Source: Amyloporia xantha (Eukaryota; Basidiomycota; Agaricomycetes; Polyporales; Adustoporiaceae). Taken from it: a stretch of DNA of 64,000 nt. The DNA lies in assembly GCA_036971615.1 (NCBI GenBank), contig JAYKKR010000057.1, positions 48,047 to 112,046 on the forward strand, given 5' to 3'. The notes under the pieces were generated by a model, which made no database searches, was not told the origin of the DNA, and saw only the letters and a list, made by a program, of their open reading frames with translations. Below, in pieces: positions 1-11,801 of this stretch. A program made the translations under genes and the position numbers. Every line of letters begins with the position of its first letter. The first letter of the stretch is position 1.

Positions 1-239
1 CCGCTTTCACTACGACGACGACAAGAACAATTGGCATTGAACATGTGCTGTGTCTGAAACGTGACGGCCGGAGAGGACTAGCCAGAAACAAGAAGCGAAA
101 CATATCAAGGGACGCATTCCAAACCGTAGCCTCTGGTAGTAAAGGCATCGATGACGACCATCTGATCTTGGCGGATTCGCAGTCATCTGTCCCACGAAAC
201 CTCACCTGGCTGTCAGGTTCTCAGAGAGCGCCCGGCCAT
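1..239. other. left flank, nothing recognised
   Basis: This stretch lies outside the inverted repeat. Only short overlapping frames are present and none resembles a known family. Confidence 0.5.
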
Positions 240-1557
240 GGTATCCCGTACCGCAAGGGTACAAGGTCAACTCGAAAACTTCTAGGGTATCTTTCGTCTT
301 GCCCTCGTGATGAACAGGGCTGACGAGCGGTGTAAAGCGCGTTTCCGTTCGCCGCCAAAGTTCTGGCACCAAAATCCATGTGAACGTATGATGACCCCTC
401 CGTTTTAGATTGACGCACTCACAAGGACTGTCTGGAGAAGCGAGATTGCTCCATCGGTGATTCTTCCCGTCCCCTATGTTATCGGAACGATGTGTTCAGT
501 GGAGAGCTCGCATGGACAAGTGTGCACGGCTCAGTTGAAATGTAGCCTCCGTTCGGATATGTCATTTGCTGTCAATCTCTCCCTGACATTGAACATTCAC
601 GGAGCTGGTTGCATTACAATGAACTGGACAGCACCCGAAAAACTGGATTCAAATGAGAATCACCGCTGACCGTTCGAGATTGTGTCTCAGCCGAAGACCA
701 GGGCCGCCACTTGCGGAATTTCAATAGTAGGCTGTGCTGCCTAAATCTTTCGCGAGGAGTAGGCTCTGTTACCTAGGCCTTTCGCAGTTTTTTCCCCTCT
801 TGGTTAGCACTGCGCCCACTGGTCATGAGTTGTTGGAATGCAATGCAATGGCTCCGACCGGCTCCCAACACCGGCAGCATGCATCGACTGCTCCAGGCTC
901 CTGTTGCGGCAAAGCCGCGTAGCGCTATCCTGAAAGACTCCGATCTGGCAAAAGCGGAATATTAGTCAATGATCTCTTAAGCGGTTCGGCATGCGAATAC
1001 TATACCAAGCGAGGATGCTTTCACCACTCTTCTTTACAATTCTAACATATCAATCTCCCAGGTTTCCTGAAACACAGACCAAACTAAAATGAGACTGCCG
1101 GTGCATTTTGATTGAAATATGGCATGCCGATGAGCGCGGTCCACTACATAGAGTATCGGATTTGAGCAGAGGGATGCACGTTTTCTATAGTAAACTTGAC
1201 TTTGCATAAGAACTGGTAGAGCGTGCTCACCTGGAATGCTAGAATCGAACACCGTCTCGGACGTCTGCACAAGGACCTTCCCCCCTCCCGTGGCGCCCAG
1301 CTTATCTCCGATGATCTAGTAAACACTAATGAAAGATGCGCACTCAATCACGATCGGCAGATGTCTATTTTGATATAGTGGGGTAGGAGTTTTTGAGGTC
1401 AGTGCCTGCCGTTCGGCAGCAGAGCCCACGCGGAACAAAACTTACCGTATCGATGGCACAAGATCTGAGCACATATGAGATGAACTTCGACCAGGGGACA
1501 GGCGGATGCTATGTCTCAACACCTTGGTCGAATAGTTCATCCTGATCAGCCGGGTCG
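240..1557 (+). repeat. large inverted repeat, left arm
   Basis: The reverse complement of this 1.3-kb segment matches 16250-17566 almost base for base. I compared the two arms by eye along most of their length and saw only scattered differences: one substitution near 1544 and a one-base length change between about 730 and 1030. The match stops sharply at 240 (outer) and 1557 (inner). The outer edge carries a short palindrome, gtacc/ggtac around a five-base loop, next to the end of the match. The near-identity points to recent duplication or ongoing gene conversion. Confidence 0.93.
1034..1540 (-). CDS. small multi-exon gene, copy 1 (in left arm)
   Basis: This is the mirror copy of the gene at 16267-16773, lying in the left arm of the inverted repeat. 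The frames with ATG, the splice sites and the final stop are all retained. I do not recognise the protein. The best conserved-looking part is a short exon reading IIGDKLGATGGGKVLV followed by QTSETVFDSSIP, and the last exon ends WEIDMLEL-stop. The exon order is inferred from GT/AG signals and frame. It could also be a fragment of a longer gene captured by the repeat. Confidence 0.35.
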
Positions 1558-2889
1558 CGACCCATATAGCCACACAACTTCGCAAATTGTCCTAACGCAT
1601 ACAGGTACAATCAGCTCCAGCTCTCACAACGTACAGCGCGTTACATGAGACGTGAGTTGTTCGCTGTGAGAAAGCACGTCGATGCAACGTTGTCGTCACT
1701 GGGACAAAACCACTCTCACAAGAACAAAGCTAAGCGGACAGGCGCTTGCGACATCATATAGGGACAGATAAGGCGGGAATGTGATGGGGGAAGGAACGCA
1801 ATTGGTCATCCCACTGTAATGTGGTCATCAAGAAGAAAGTCTTGTTTCCATTAGATTGACGTCCTCCTGGAGAATAGACAAAGAATATGTGGAGATCGTG
1901 CTGGTGGTCAAGTTCCTCCGCTCACTAGAGATCAGTGCCCATTTGTCTAAACTCGCTTATGAGGGCACATTTCTTTGGCAGGATAACTCGCAGCTCGCCA
2001 AGGTCATCAGCGTCTCCTTGAGCGGCTCATCTGTGCCAGGGTAGAGGTCTCTGTTCAGAGACGGTGACCAAGAGACAGAAGCAGGTATAGACACACACAA
2101 CTTTGAACACGAATGCGGCGCAAGCTGATCTAGCCAGACGACCGCGCCGCGCGGGACGACGTGGCCCTTGAATCACGTGATGATTAGAGTGAGGACGTGC
2201 CTACTTATGTCATTGTGTTATGTACTGGTTCAAACAATCTGCTGTTGCGTTCAGCCCATGGACGCTCTGATTGCTGCATTCCCATTATATTTATACAAAA
2301 CCTAACCAAGCACATTGAAACGATTGTGTCTGTGGGCATTTTCAAGGTAAGTGAAGAATCTGCATCGAGAAATCGATCGTCCAGTATTATGCGGGACTCA
2401 ATTACTATCATCGGCCCTGCACTGACAATATCACAGTCTGTAAGGATCAAAGGTATTCTAGCCTGTTACGGTTGACGGTACAATACGGTCGGATATCACC
2501 ACATAACCAGGATCATGACACAGGACACAGGTGCAACGAAACTGTGTTTCATTGCATCCGCGAATGTTGCGATTCCCCTGCATTAGTCTCTCTTCTCTTG
2601 CATGAAGCGCGTACGTGTCATGAACACCGAGCTTACGAGATGCTAAATTTTACGCCCCATTCTTTTCGCGAGGCTGAACAGACAGTCGAACGTCGACATC
2701 TCCACTACTCTCCAGAAAGACATACTGCCCATGTCGGTTCATAATTTAATTTCACAGATATATAATATAATAGGTGTGTGAAAAACTTAAATTCTAGCTG
2801 TAAATGTCAGCCTGTCATATCTGTGCTCACCATGTGGGCCGCTTAGCATTCAGCTGACTGTGACAGTTCCGGCCCATTTCGGTGATGTG
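1558..2889. other. no supported gene
   Basis: Only frames of under about 95 codons occur here, on both strands, with no recognisable motif. An AT-rich patch lies around 2740-2790. Confidence 0.4.
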
Positions 2890-4418
2890 GAGAAATGGTA
2901 TCTTATCGAAGCGACATGATACATCATGTGTGTGATAATGATTTGGGTACTTATTCGACTCAAGTACCCCCAGTGCGTTTTCGAAACCTACCTCTTCACG
3001 GTTCACATATACCCAACTCAGATCTTACCATGGAGAAGACGTCTAAGCTCGGCAAGTGTACTTGCAAAACCTTTATCTATTCTTTGCTAATGTGCCCCGT
3101 ACAGTCGACCAGTTACAGGACTTCCGCCATTTCCGTGGTGAGAAGGTCACCGGCTTACTTGAATTGGGACAGACAGCCTGCTTCGCCAATGAACCATTGG
3201 ATGGATCGTCGGAACAGGTCTCGCACCATCAGAATAACAGTGGTATGCTTGAGAAGTATTACCAACGAGATGACATAGGTAAGACGTGAATATCCGTCTC
3301 GCATTCAATCAGTTCCTGAATACTGGTTGGACAGCGCTGCTAGTCAAAGCATTTCTAGTATTCTCAGATTCGTACGCTGTACAGATTTGGCCGCGTAACG
3401 TCTACGAAGAACGAGACGACACAAGCGTAATGTCCTCTCTAGTGATCGTTGTCATTACCGTGCTTTCAAAAGCAGGTATATACCAGTCGGTTGAGTCCAT
3501 TTCCTGATATCTAATCCTATACACTGATGGAATCTGCCGACAGGTTGTTCGAGAGCTGCAGGATCCTATCTCAAGATATACTTGTAAGGATGCAGCAGAT
3601 ATCCGTGGGATATATTGTCAGTTAGGTCAGATCGACTTCACCTGGTTTACGAGCTGCACTGTCACGCCTTCCTTCCTTTCTTTTTACCAGGGGGCCCCCA
3701 TCCGAGAACATCGTGGTCCGTGATATCTAGAGATGTTTCTCAAGTAATATGTCATGTGCTGTCCTCTTGGCGCACAGCCTGCACGGCTCCCGGAATGTCG
3801 TACTATCTTTGCAACGCCAAGGTTCTTCGTCTCAACAGGCAACTATCAGCGAAGAAGCATCATTGCAGTGTGCCTACAAACACCGGCGTAGGCTCGGATG
3901 GGTGGGCAACAGAAATGTTTGTGTAAGTCACTGACAAATCAGAGGATAACCGAGCATCATTTAATAATGCAGATCGTATATCTGGAACATATACACATGA
4001 AAGTTATGTGGTTCGTGAACACCGAGGAGGAAATAGCTATCCGCATCTGCTCATGGAGCAACACGTCGGCCCAATGCTCATATCATCTCCTGTGGACGAC
4101 CATTCGGATAAGAACGGATACTGTGGGCTCTCAGTTTGCAGTCCACTTCAGCACGCTCTTGGAGGTGTGTATATTCGTCGAGTTCTACGTCTAATACACA
4201 CGGTGCTCATTGCTCCTGTGGCAATAGTGCTTATTGACTGGCGAATCATCCATTCTGACATGCGGCGCTGGGAGGAGGAAGCCCTTTATATTGATTCGGA
4301 GATAAGACGGTTTAGGCGGTTGTTTGCATATTACTGTCGGATGTTGCACGAGGGCTCGGCCATAGCTTTGATGGTGCTGTTGTCGGCACAACCCGTGGCA
4401 GGTTATCTAACGCGGTGA
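2890..4418 (+). other. possible exons of an unrecognised gene
   Basis: Several plus-strand segments look coding. One frame at about 3107-3280 reads DQLQDFRHFRGEKVTGLLEL and can be spliced at 3281 (GTAAGA donor) to a hydrophobic segment at about 3336-3476. Another open frame runs 4008-4418 (136 codons, with two hydrophobic stretches). I could not connect them into one consistent reading frame, and no family is recognised. It may be a decayed gene or two separate genes. Confidence 0.2.
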
Positions 4419-5297
4419 GTCGGCATTGCCCACTGAAGCAGCTGACAATGATCTTGACGGCGTGCCTACAGCCGCCGAGCAGAATTAAGGCGCGCTTTCA
4501 TGGAGAGAAGTCGGATGGAAGGCGAGGGTAGACTTATTCTCCCACCTATGTTTTCAAACACGTGATATGTATAGTCTGCGCAACAAATGCAATTTCCACT
4601 TATATTTTGAGGGTGGAGCTGCCTCTTGTTTCAGACGTTTTCAGTGTCCATGATTGGTTTCAAAAAGGACCTATCCTCTGCTCGATTTTCGCCAATACGC
4701 CATCAGAGAAGAATACTGACATCGATTCGTTCGTGTGGAATATGACGTTCAGATATAAACAACATCTACAGGCATAATCGCTGAACGTATCTTACCGAAA
4801 TTCATCAGAGCGGTCAAGCTGTAGGAAGCATGGTTCGCTGGTGGTGGCATTGATATTTGATGATGATGGAGACTGATGGGCTCGGAAGTAGCCACATTGT
4901 GTGGGCACTGAGAACTCACCACTGACCCGGGAAAATGCAATAAAACAGCTGTGATCCTAGGACAGCAAGACACGTCAAACGAGCACGTATGTTATTGTAT
5001 AGATGTCGCATTTACATGTTGGTTATGTATTAACGCAGCCCGCTACACCTCCACATTGTCATAGGCATGACTCGAGAAGGCAGACTTGGCCGCGGGAGAA
5101 TGCACAACAGCAAGACAGACGTCTCTCAAGAAAGCGAGAGTCGAGTTAATATAAAGGTACTATAGAAGAGATGAATTGGATACACGCGCAGAAGCATAGG
5201 AAGGGTCGTCTCCATGCGAACATCAGATTGAGACGAAGGTGACTCTGATGGAAGTATGGACAACTTACCATTGTGGCATATATCAGCCCTGCCGTCC
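4419..5297. other. no supported gene
   Basis: Short frames only. The 3' end of the minus-strand membrane-protein gene lies just beyond, at 5298. Confidence 0.4.
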
Positions 5298-6650
5298 TAT
5301 GAATTGCTTTCCGGAGCTCTTTCTTCACAGTCAACGTTGTACGGATTGATCCTGCCCGACCTCGAGCCCGAGTCGACTTCTATTTCGTCCAAAGTTGAAT
5401 CCTGGCGAAATAACAGGTCTTCCAGTTTGAGAGTGCGCTGGAATAGAGTAAAGCAGACCGCCAAACCCTACATCGCAATATTTGACATGACGACAACCGT
5501 AGATAGCCGCGCTACGTGCTTACCATCGAGGGGATCAAAGCATTAAATGCCATGGCTTGCAGCTCTTGTTTGCCTTCCCATTGACACAACAGAATCATTG
5601 ATAGAAACAGCCTACATCATGAATACGGTGGCCATTCAAAAGATAACACTGTGCGCGATCATGTGAAACTCACAATGTAGGGAGTCTCCTTTCTACAAAA
5701 CGTCTGCAGACTTTCCATTTGAGAGCTGTTGTTTGAGCGATGAGATTAAGCCCACGGGATCGGCTCTGTATCCAATAATTGATACATACTAGGAAATGCA
5801 AACAGTCAGTCATACATGATAGCCATCAGTAAATAAAAAAGCAGGGATAGTACTCAGTGACCAGGCGTGTGTGCTGTGAGCACTAGAATTAGTTCACAAC
5901 ACGCATATGAACTATAGCGCCGGCTGCTCACACGAGGTCGCACCCTATGGCGACGATGAAGAAAATGTTGACAATAGTCTTGATATGCATAGAGTCTGAA
6001 TGAAGTTCCATGCCTTCAGCTATGATTGCGCCGAGAAGTCCGACTGAAAAGAGAGGAGCAAGTGTTAGTAACTCGAGAAGACGGATATACATCTAAGATT
6101 CAAGAGTACGAACCTACGAATCCAATCAGCAGAACACCGAATGGCGCCACAACTGCCACATTATACTCCCATAATCTTAGGACCTTATCCACCTGCAGAG
6201 CAGCATGAAAATTGATTGCAGCGAATTGAAACGATCACCGACCATCACGGTATCATTCAAACAGCCTATCAATAGCAGTATCGCTTTATTCAATAGCCGA
6301 GCTAGTCTTTGTACGGAGGTAGATGAAGACACAACTGTTATATAGTGCAATGCGAAGTGCTGTGTCACGATGCATCAGTCTCGATGAATAGCTTGGGGTG
6401 GTGTCTGTCATACCGTAGCAACCAGGAAGACAGCCGAAGTGCTGTAAAGCCTATAGACGAAAGCCGAACGAGTGGATGGATGATGCCAAAAGGCGCAGAT
6501 TGAGAGAACAAAAGAAGCCAAGAATATCCCTGAGGGTTGGGCGTGTAATTCATCGACACTGTCCAAACAAGTCGGACCCTTACCACTTATGAATCCGTCC
6601 AGAGTCAGCGAATTGAGACTCTGCACGGAGACTGAAGAGTATATGGACAT
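5298..6650 (-). CDS. multi-pass membrane protein (DUF6534-like)
   Basis: I read this as an integral membrane protein of the kind greatly expanded in mushrooms, whose biochemical role is unknown. The proposed start is the ATG at 6650 (MSIYSSVSV). A 54-nt intron then leads to a hydrophobic exon with IFLASFVLSICAF and STSAVFLVAT. Further exons give NVAVVAPFGVLLIGFV, GLLGAIIAEGMEL, then IKTIVNIFFIVAIGCDLV and a basic loop INYWIQSRSRGL. The C-terminal exon is polar and acidic (EDLLFRQDSTLDEIEVDSGS) and stops at 5298. Five or more hydrophobic segments and the basic loop before the last helices fit the DUF6534 layout. One internal junction, near 6190-6330, is uncertain because two frames compete. 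The gene stands alone between gene-poor flanks inside the inverted repeat. Confidence 0.55.
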
Positions 6651-8796
6651 TCTTCCTGACTTTGGAGAGGGTTGCAGACTAACGCAGTGTGAAGGAGGGA
6701 ATATCACGGTTGAGAAGAAAGTGGGGGAGTTTCGCCTCTGGCACAATCCGCGCCGTCCCTATCAAGCGCTAAAGCGTGGGCAATGAAATTCCGCCGCAGG
6801 CCTTCCCTGAGATTAGCGAACCGGTCAGTAAGCACCAGATCTAACCTGATGTAGACCAGAAGCTTGTACCTATTTCCACAAACCCGTCTCCTGATTCACG
6901 GTAAGTAGTCATCGGCCTGAGATTTCTCCAAATGGAACAGCAAATTCCAGAACATTTGATGAAGTAGGATAGATAGGAACGCTGACACATTCTGTGCTAT
7001 ATAATATCGGTTGTTTCAAGAAGAAAGTGGTAAAATTGTCGGTTTCCACAGCGTACCAAATCGTGGACAAGGGTTTCCGCTGTAACGCAATCATGTCGAA
7101 TGTATTGGAATCTGTCAACGGGATGTCCGCGCTAATTTCGTATGGTAACCTCATCAATATCACTTCCGCACCTTTCTCATATGTAGGGCGCCCTCGACGT
7201 AATGATTTGCTTTACCAGAATACGCTTGCTCCAGTTATTGGCTACGACCTCGTTACCCTTCACTGGATGTCCACTCTGCAAAAAATCGCTCAGGATGATC
7301 TCCGTTGCGCTGGTTTTTGGAGTATCAGTGGCGCACAGCCTCATTTCCGCTACCACCTCAAACGGAATATATAGAATAATGCACCAAGCTCACGAGCTGT
7401 CTTCTGCTTGAAGTCCCCATTATAAACGCTGTTGACCTGATGTTTTATAAGCTGCACAATCGCTCTAGCGCCCCGCCAAGCACATAGGATACACGACAGT
7501 GCTTTTTTACTGAAAAGTGGTTATCGTATGGATCTAGCGGATGGACTGACTTTTAAGACAGGACCGACCGTATCATGCTATTGGTAACGTTGATTCAAAA
7601 TTTCGGAATCGATGCACGGATATTCACTCGGCGCAAGTCCGCTCTACCATATCTCCATGTAAGCAGTAACGTAACCTGAGCCTATATAAATTCACACCTG
7701 AACTTTCGTACTTCCTTGGCGTTCAATCCCGCCTGCCCCTGGCTTGATGCCGTGACCGTCATGGATCGATCAGTGGGGGACTGCGCTATCGCATCCCCAT
7801 CCTTTCAGGATGTATGAAGTACCAGCCCGCACTTATACTCGCGTTTGCGCTACTAGTGCAAAAGGTTACCAATTGCATGTACTTTCTTAGACCTGTAAAA
7901 AGCTTGTTGTATTATGGGCTGGAAGTTGCACTTGTCGTTCGAAGCATGCGCGTCGGCATTTTCCGGTACGCCAAGTTATGTGGGAGCTTCGAACACCCGC
8001 TCAGAAACGCTTCGACGTACTCTTCATTTTCATTATCACACGCACTTTTGATCATTGTAAGTTGATGACGAGGCTTCTGTTACCTTGAGTCGCAGTCGTT
8101 GAACCGAATTCGCGAAGGACAGGTATATTCATAACGGACAGTCGCTCTCATGCCAGATCTTCGGAGTGACGTTCACAGCCGGCGACTGGTGAAGGTATAC
8201 CCGGCTCTGAATGACAGTCTTCAGCTTGTCATGATTATTCGGGCACCAGCGCAAATCATGTTGGAGTCTCGCACTAGGGATGTAATCTACACAGCTCCTC
8301 AGAGGTGCGTTTTGAATCCATCACGACAAATTTCTGATTGTGTGGTTCCTCTGAGCCGGATGGCAGACGGTAGACATATCAATACGCTTTGTCAGACTTC
8401 CAGTCAGGCGTTGATCGATCTTTGGAGCCCTGGTCACAAGGCTTCACATCTGAGTCGTAGTTCGGCAGAGGTCAAACACAGTCTTTGATGAAATTTGGTT
8501 GAGCTAGATTACCCCGCAAGTTCGTTGTCCTCTATGGCACTAGACTTGATCATGAGCGCGACAACGGGCGTCTGAAAGAAGGGGTCTATATTGTCCGCAG
8601 CCTATCTTGGTGGGCGACCTTTGGCCCTGTGCTCTATATCGTAGACTGATTTGCCCTTCGTCGCGACCTCTGCACTGCCCTTTCCTGTCCAATTACCGAG
8701 CATGTAACTGCAGTGAATTCAACATCATTGATTTACATCGTGATAGCCTCTTTTTCTACCTTGTTCGATACCGGGGCTCCTTCTCCCACTCCTCGC
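6651..8796. other. no supported gene
   Basis: Open frames of up to 126 codons (6994-7374, plus) and 112 codons (8150-8488, plus) occur, but they have no recognisable motif and overlap other frames of similar length. Nothing here can be assigned. Confidence 0.35.
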
Positions 8797-10198
8797 ATGG
8801 TGATGGAGGATGCGAATTCTATCCCAAAGTGGTCTGTGGAACCTATCGTTCCAATCCACGTTCCGACTATCAGTGAAGATGGTACCCAACTGGCTGATTA
8901 TATGTTAGGCCCAGATACCTGGAGCGACGCCATGTTCGACGAGGTGAATGTACAATTACTGCATGGTATGAGTATTGCTAACCATAAGGAAAGTGGATAC
9001 ATTTCCCGGAAGATATAGATGCCGTTGGCTGTCGAGATCATCCGTCGTATAGCTATGACTCCAGTGTACAAACGGAGACGATTCCGACATCAGGTGGCTC
9101 CCATTCATTCGTCGATGACCATGACATGCCACTTGGTCCACACAGACGTCTCCTTGAGGTCAGTCTTTCTATCGGACTTCCATCAGCAGAAGTGACTCCG
9201 TACTCGTGATAGGAAGGAGCCTCTCACGACACATCGTATACTCCTTCGTTCTATCCTCCCCTGGAACAGCAGCTATCATATATCATGGTGGCGGGATCAT
9301 GCGAATGTGCTTCCCATGGAGAGCTACAGCCTACAAACCTGGATACTGGGCTAGCATATATGGATGATTGCAGTCCTCCGAGCGACCCTATTCATGATGC
9401 CAAAGTCCTACGTATTACTTGTCAGATGTAGGCATCCCGCACTCTATCTTACAACGCATCAGCTAACTTCTCAATAGGAGAGGTGATCATTTCGAGCAAT
9501 ACCAGTATCCGAAGGCCAAAAACTCACTCAGCCAGCCACTTGTACATCCGGCTTATCCAAGCAGACAAGATTCTCCTAAATGTGACCTCCGCCACATTAA
9601 GCAGTCATGTACGTTCGTGGAATATCCCATCGGGAAGAATTTCTCATATTCTGCAACAGTTTGTGCTACATATGAGGACCTTCTCATCTCGACTCAGCCT
9701 GGCAATCGAAACATCCATAATACAGCGTTGTTCCCGGAAATGACCGGCAACACTTGTGCTGCTACAAACCGCGCCCAACCGTCATTGTCTGTAGAGGGAA
9801 ACACCTTGATACCAAGGCCCATCATGTATTCCGTTACAAGCGGAGAACCTCTGGAGACCCCCCAGTCAGCGTGCACGGGACCACCTTCTCACAAGCGAGC
9901 ATCGGTTTGCAAGCGCACTCATACAGCATGCATGTCGTGCCGTAAAAGAAAGACAGCATGTCGAGGACCGTCTCGTAATAGTCGCGAGCGGGCCTGCCAG
10001 TAAGCTTGCACCTCATTCATAGTCGTTGTCGATCTCATCCTAACACTTTGATCCAGACAGTGTGTGCGCCGAAATGAAGACTGTCAATACCCAGAAGTAT
10101 CATTGCATCTATCGGACGGGTTGAAGCTTCCTGAGTTGCCTTCAGGAGACACGCGAAGCGTCGTTTTTACTCTTCCGGGAGATAATGGCCAGGGTTGA
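8797..10198 (+). CDS. Zn(II)2Cys6 fungal-type DNA-binding protein
   Basis: This is a probable nuclear transcription factor. The five exons I read are 8797-8965, 9019-9158, 9213-9427, 9478-9999 and 10057-10198. All phases agree, the introns are 50-57 nt, and they give about 395 residues. The binuclear cluster sits near the C-terminus and is split by the last intron: ACMSCRKRKTACRG, then an 11-residue loop, then CQQCVRRNEDCQYPE. This fits the canonical C-x2-C-x6-C-x11-C-x2-C-x6-C spacing with all six cysteines present and the usual basic R-K-R-K after the second cysteine. The N-terminal 300 residues are polar and low in motif content. The ATG at 8797 is the first in frame after an upstream stretch with no clear coding bias. 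A cluster near the C-terminus is unusual for ascomycete factors but I know it from mushroom proteins. The target is unknown. Confidence 0.82.
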
Positions 10199-11801
10199 CC
10201 TCTCCTCGAACGACAGCCGTGCACTCGATCCCTGCGCGATTTTCACCAGACGCTCTTCTCGTTCACTCTAATCAGATCGCCCTTCTAGATGTCCAAGTCT
10301 TACTATGCATCTGGGGGTGTATATATCTTAGGTCTTATTCCACTACTCGTCGCCGCAGTCCCAGTGGTCGAGATCCGAGTCCTTTTCTCAGGGGATCAAA
10401 TGAACAAAATTTCTCTACGACAGGAGACCCTAACTATTTTGATTTCGTATGATTCACTCCGGCGAAAAATGAACGTGATTGCAACTACAGTGGCTATCGC
10501 GCACAGCTCTGTATCGGCCATCGCAATCGAGCCGCAGCATCACAGGGAACACATGATGGATGAGTGTATCGGAAGGTTCCGAAGGCGGCTTTGATTCCTC
10601 AATCACGTTGGTGCCGTGGATTCCAATATGGCGGCCTGGAGGTGAAGTAGACTTATCATTGACACTAGACTATTTATAGATAATCCAGTCCTCAAGGAGA
10701 AACATGGGCCGCGCTGAGAATTGGTGACAGAAAGAACTTGAAGGCAAGGGTTTGAGGGCCCTCATTTTCTTAACGCCGGTACACTTCTCAGAATGTTTAG
10801 GGCGTCGAATGCCGTTCGTCGTTCGGCCCCCGAACCGGCATGTGAATATAGCGATCGAGACCTGTATGGCTGCCCTAGTCGTACGGAATGACATCGTCAC
10901 ATGGGGCGCAAGAGGCACCAAAAAAGCCAGTGATAGACTTAACATTATCCCCGATTCACCATGCTGATTCGCCCACGTAGATCTCAAAATGAGTACGAAA
11001 TGCCAGCTATGAAGGGCAGGGCAAGAGTCTCGTTTGAGACAGCGGCTAACTTATCCCGGACGCTGTGGGCTCCATCTGGACTACTTCGCAACACATCTAT
11101 TGGACGCACAACTCCAAAAGGCATAGTTGATCTCGGCTGGTCTAACCAGATCATGGGCAGAGCCACAATTTTCGCGTGCGAGGTATTGCGCAAGAACTAG
11201 AATCAAGACCATGATTACTTCCTGTCCTTCGCTATCGAAATGCAAAATCCCTTTGGTGAAAGCTTGACGTCGCGTTAAGTCCCATCTTATGCCAGTCAAA
11301 AATAATCAATTCAGGGCCTGCAGCATGCTCACATTAGTGTGGCCATTGGGTGTTTTCATGTCGACCAGCTGCGTCTCAATTGTGCGGGACTCACGCGAAG
11401 GGAAAGATGGTCTCACGGAAGGCATGATGCGGTGATATGGCGATGAACCTGGGCGTCACATGGCGTACCACTTGGACGCACTATGCGCCAGCTCACCTCA
11501 GGGACAAGTGTCTCTTTGGGTTGTTAGAAGCAATCCAGTAATTTATTGTGTTATCGTCTCAATCTCGTAATAGTCGTGACTTGTAAAGCAGAGAGGCTAA
11601 TACGTGTTCCTCATGGGCCCCGTTTTTGAAGGTCATTCCCGGAACTAACCTTTTATGCCCTATGAGAATCAAGTACGCGGCACGCATGTCAAGAACAAGT
11701 CCTGTTTTTCTTGGTACGTGGACTTATCTCACGCTCGTCCTTGTCTAACTCCACCACCTGCCTGACGCCTCTCAACCGATTCCGTCTCCCAGTCCCATAC
11801 G
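10199..11801. other. no supported gene
   Basis: Frames of up to about 105 codons occur on both strands between 10289 and 11299, but overlapping frames have similar length and show no motif. A CT-rich stretch at 11740-11800 just before the next ATG may be part of its promoter. Confidence 0.35.

Noticed and set aside
6994..7374. 126-codon plus frame
   Set aside because: No motif, no splice context, and other frames are open over parts of the same DNA.
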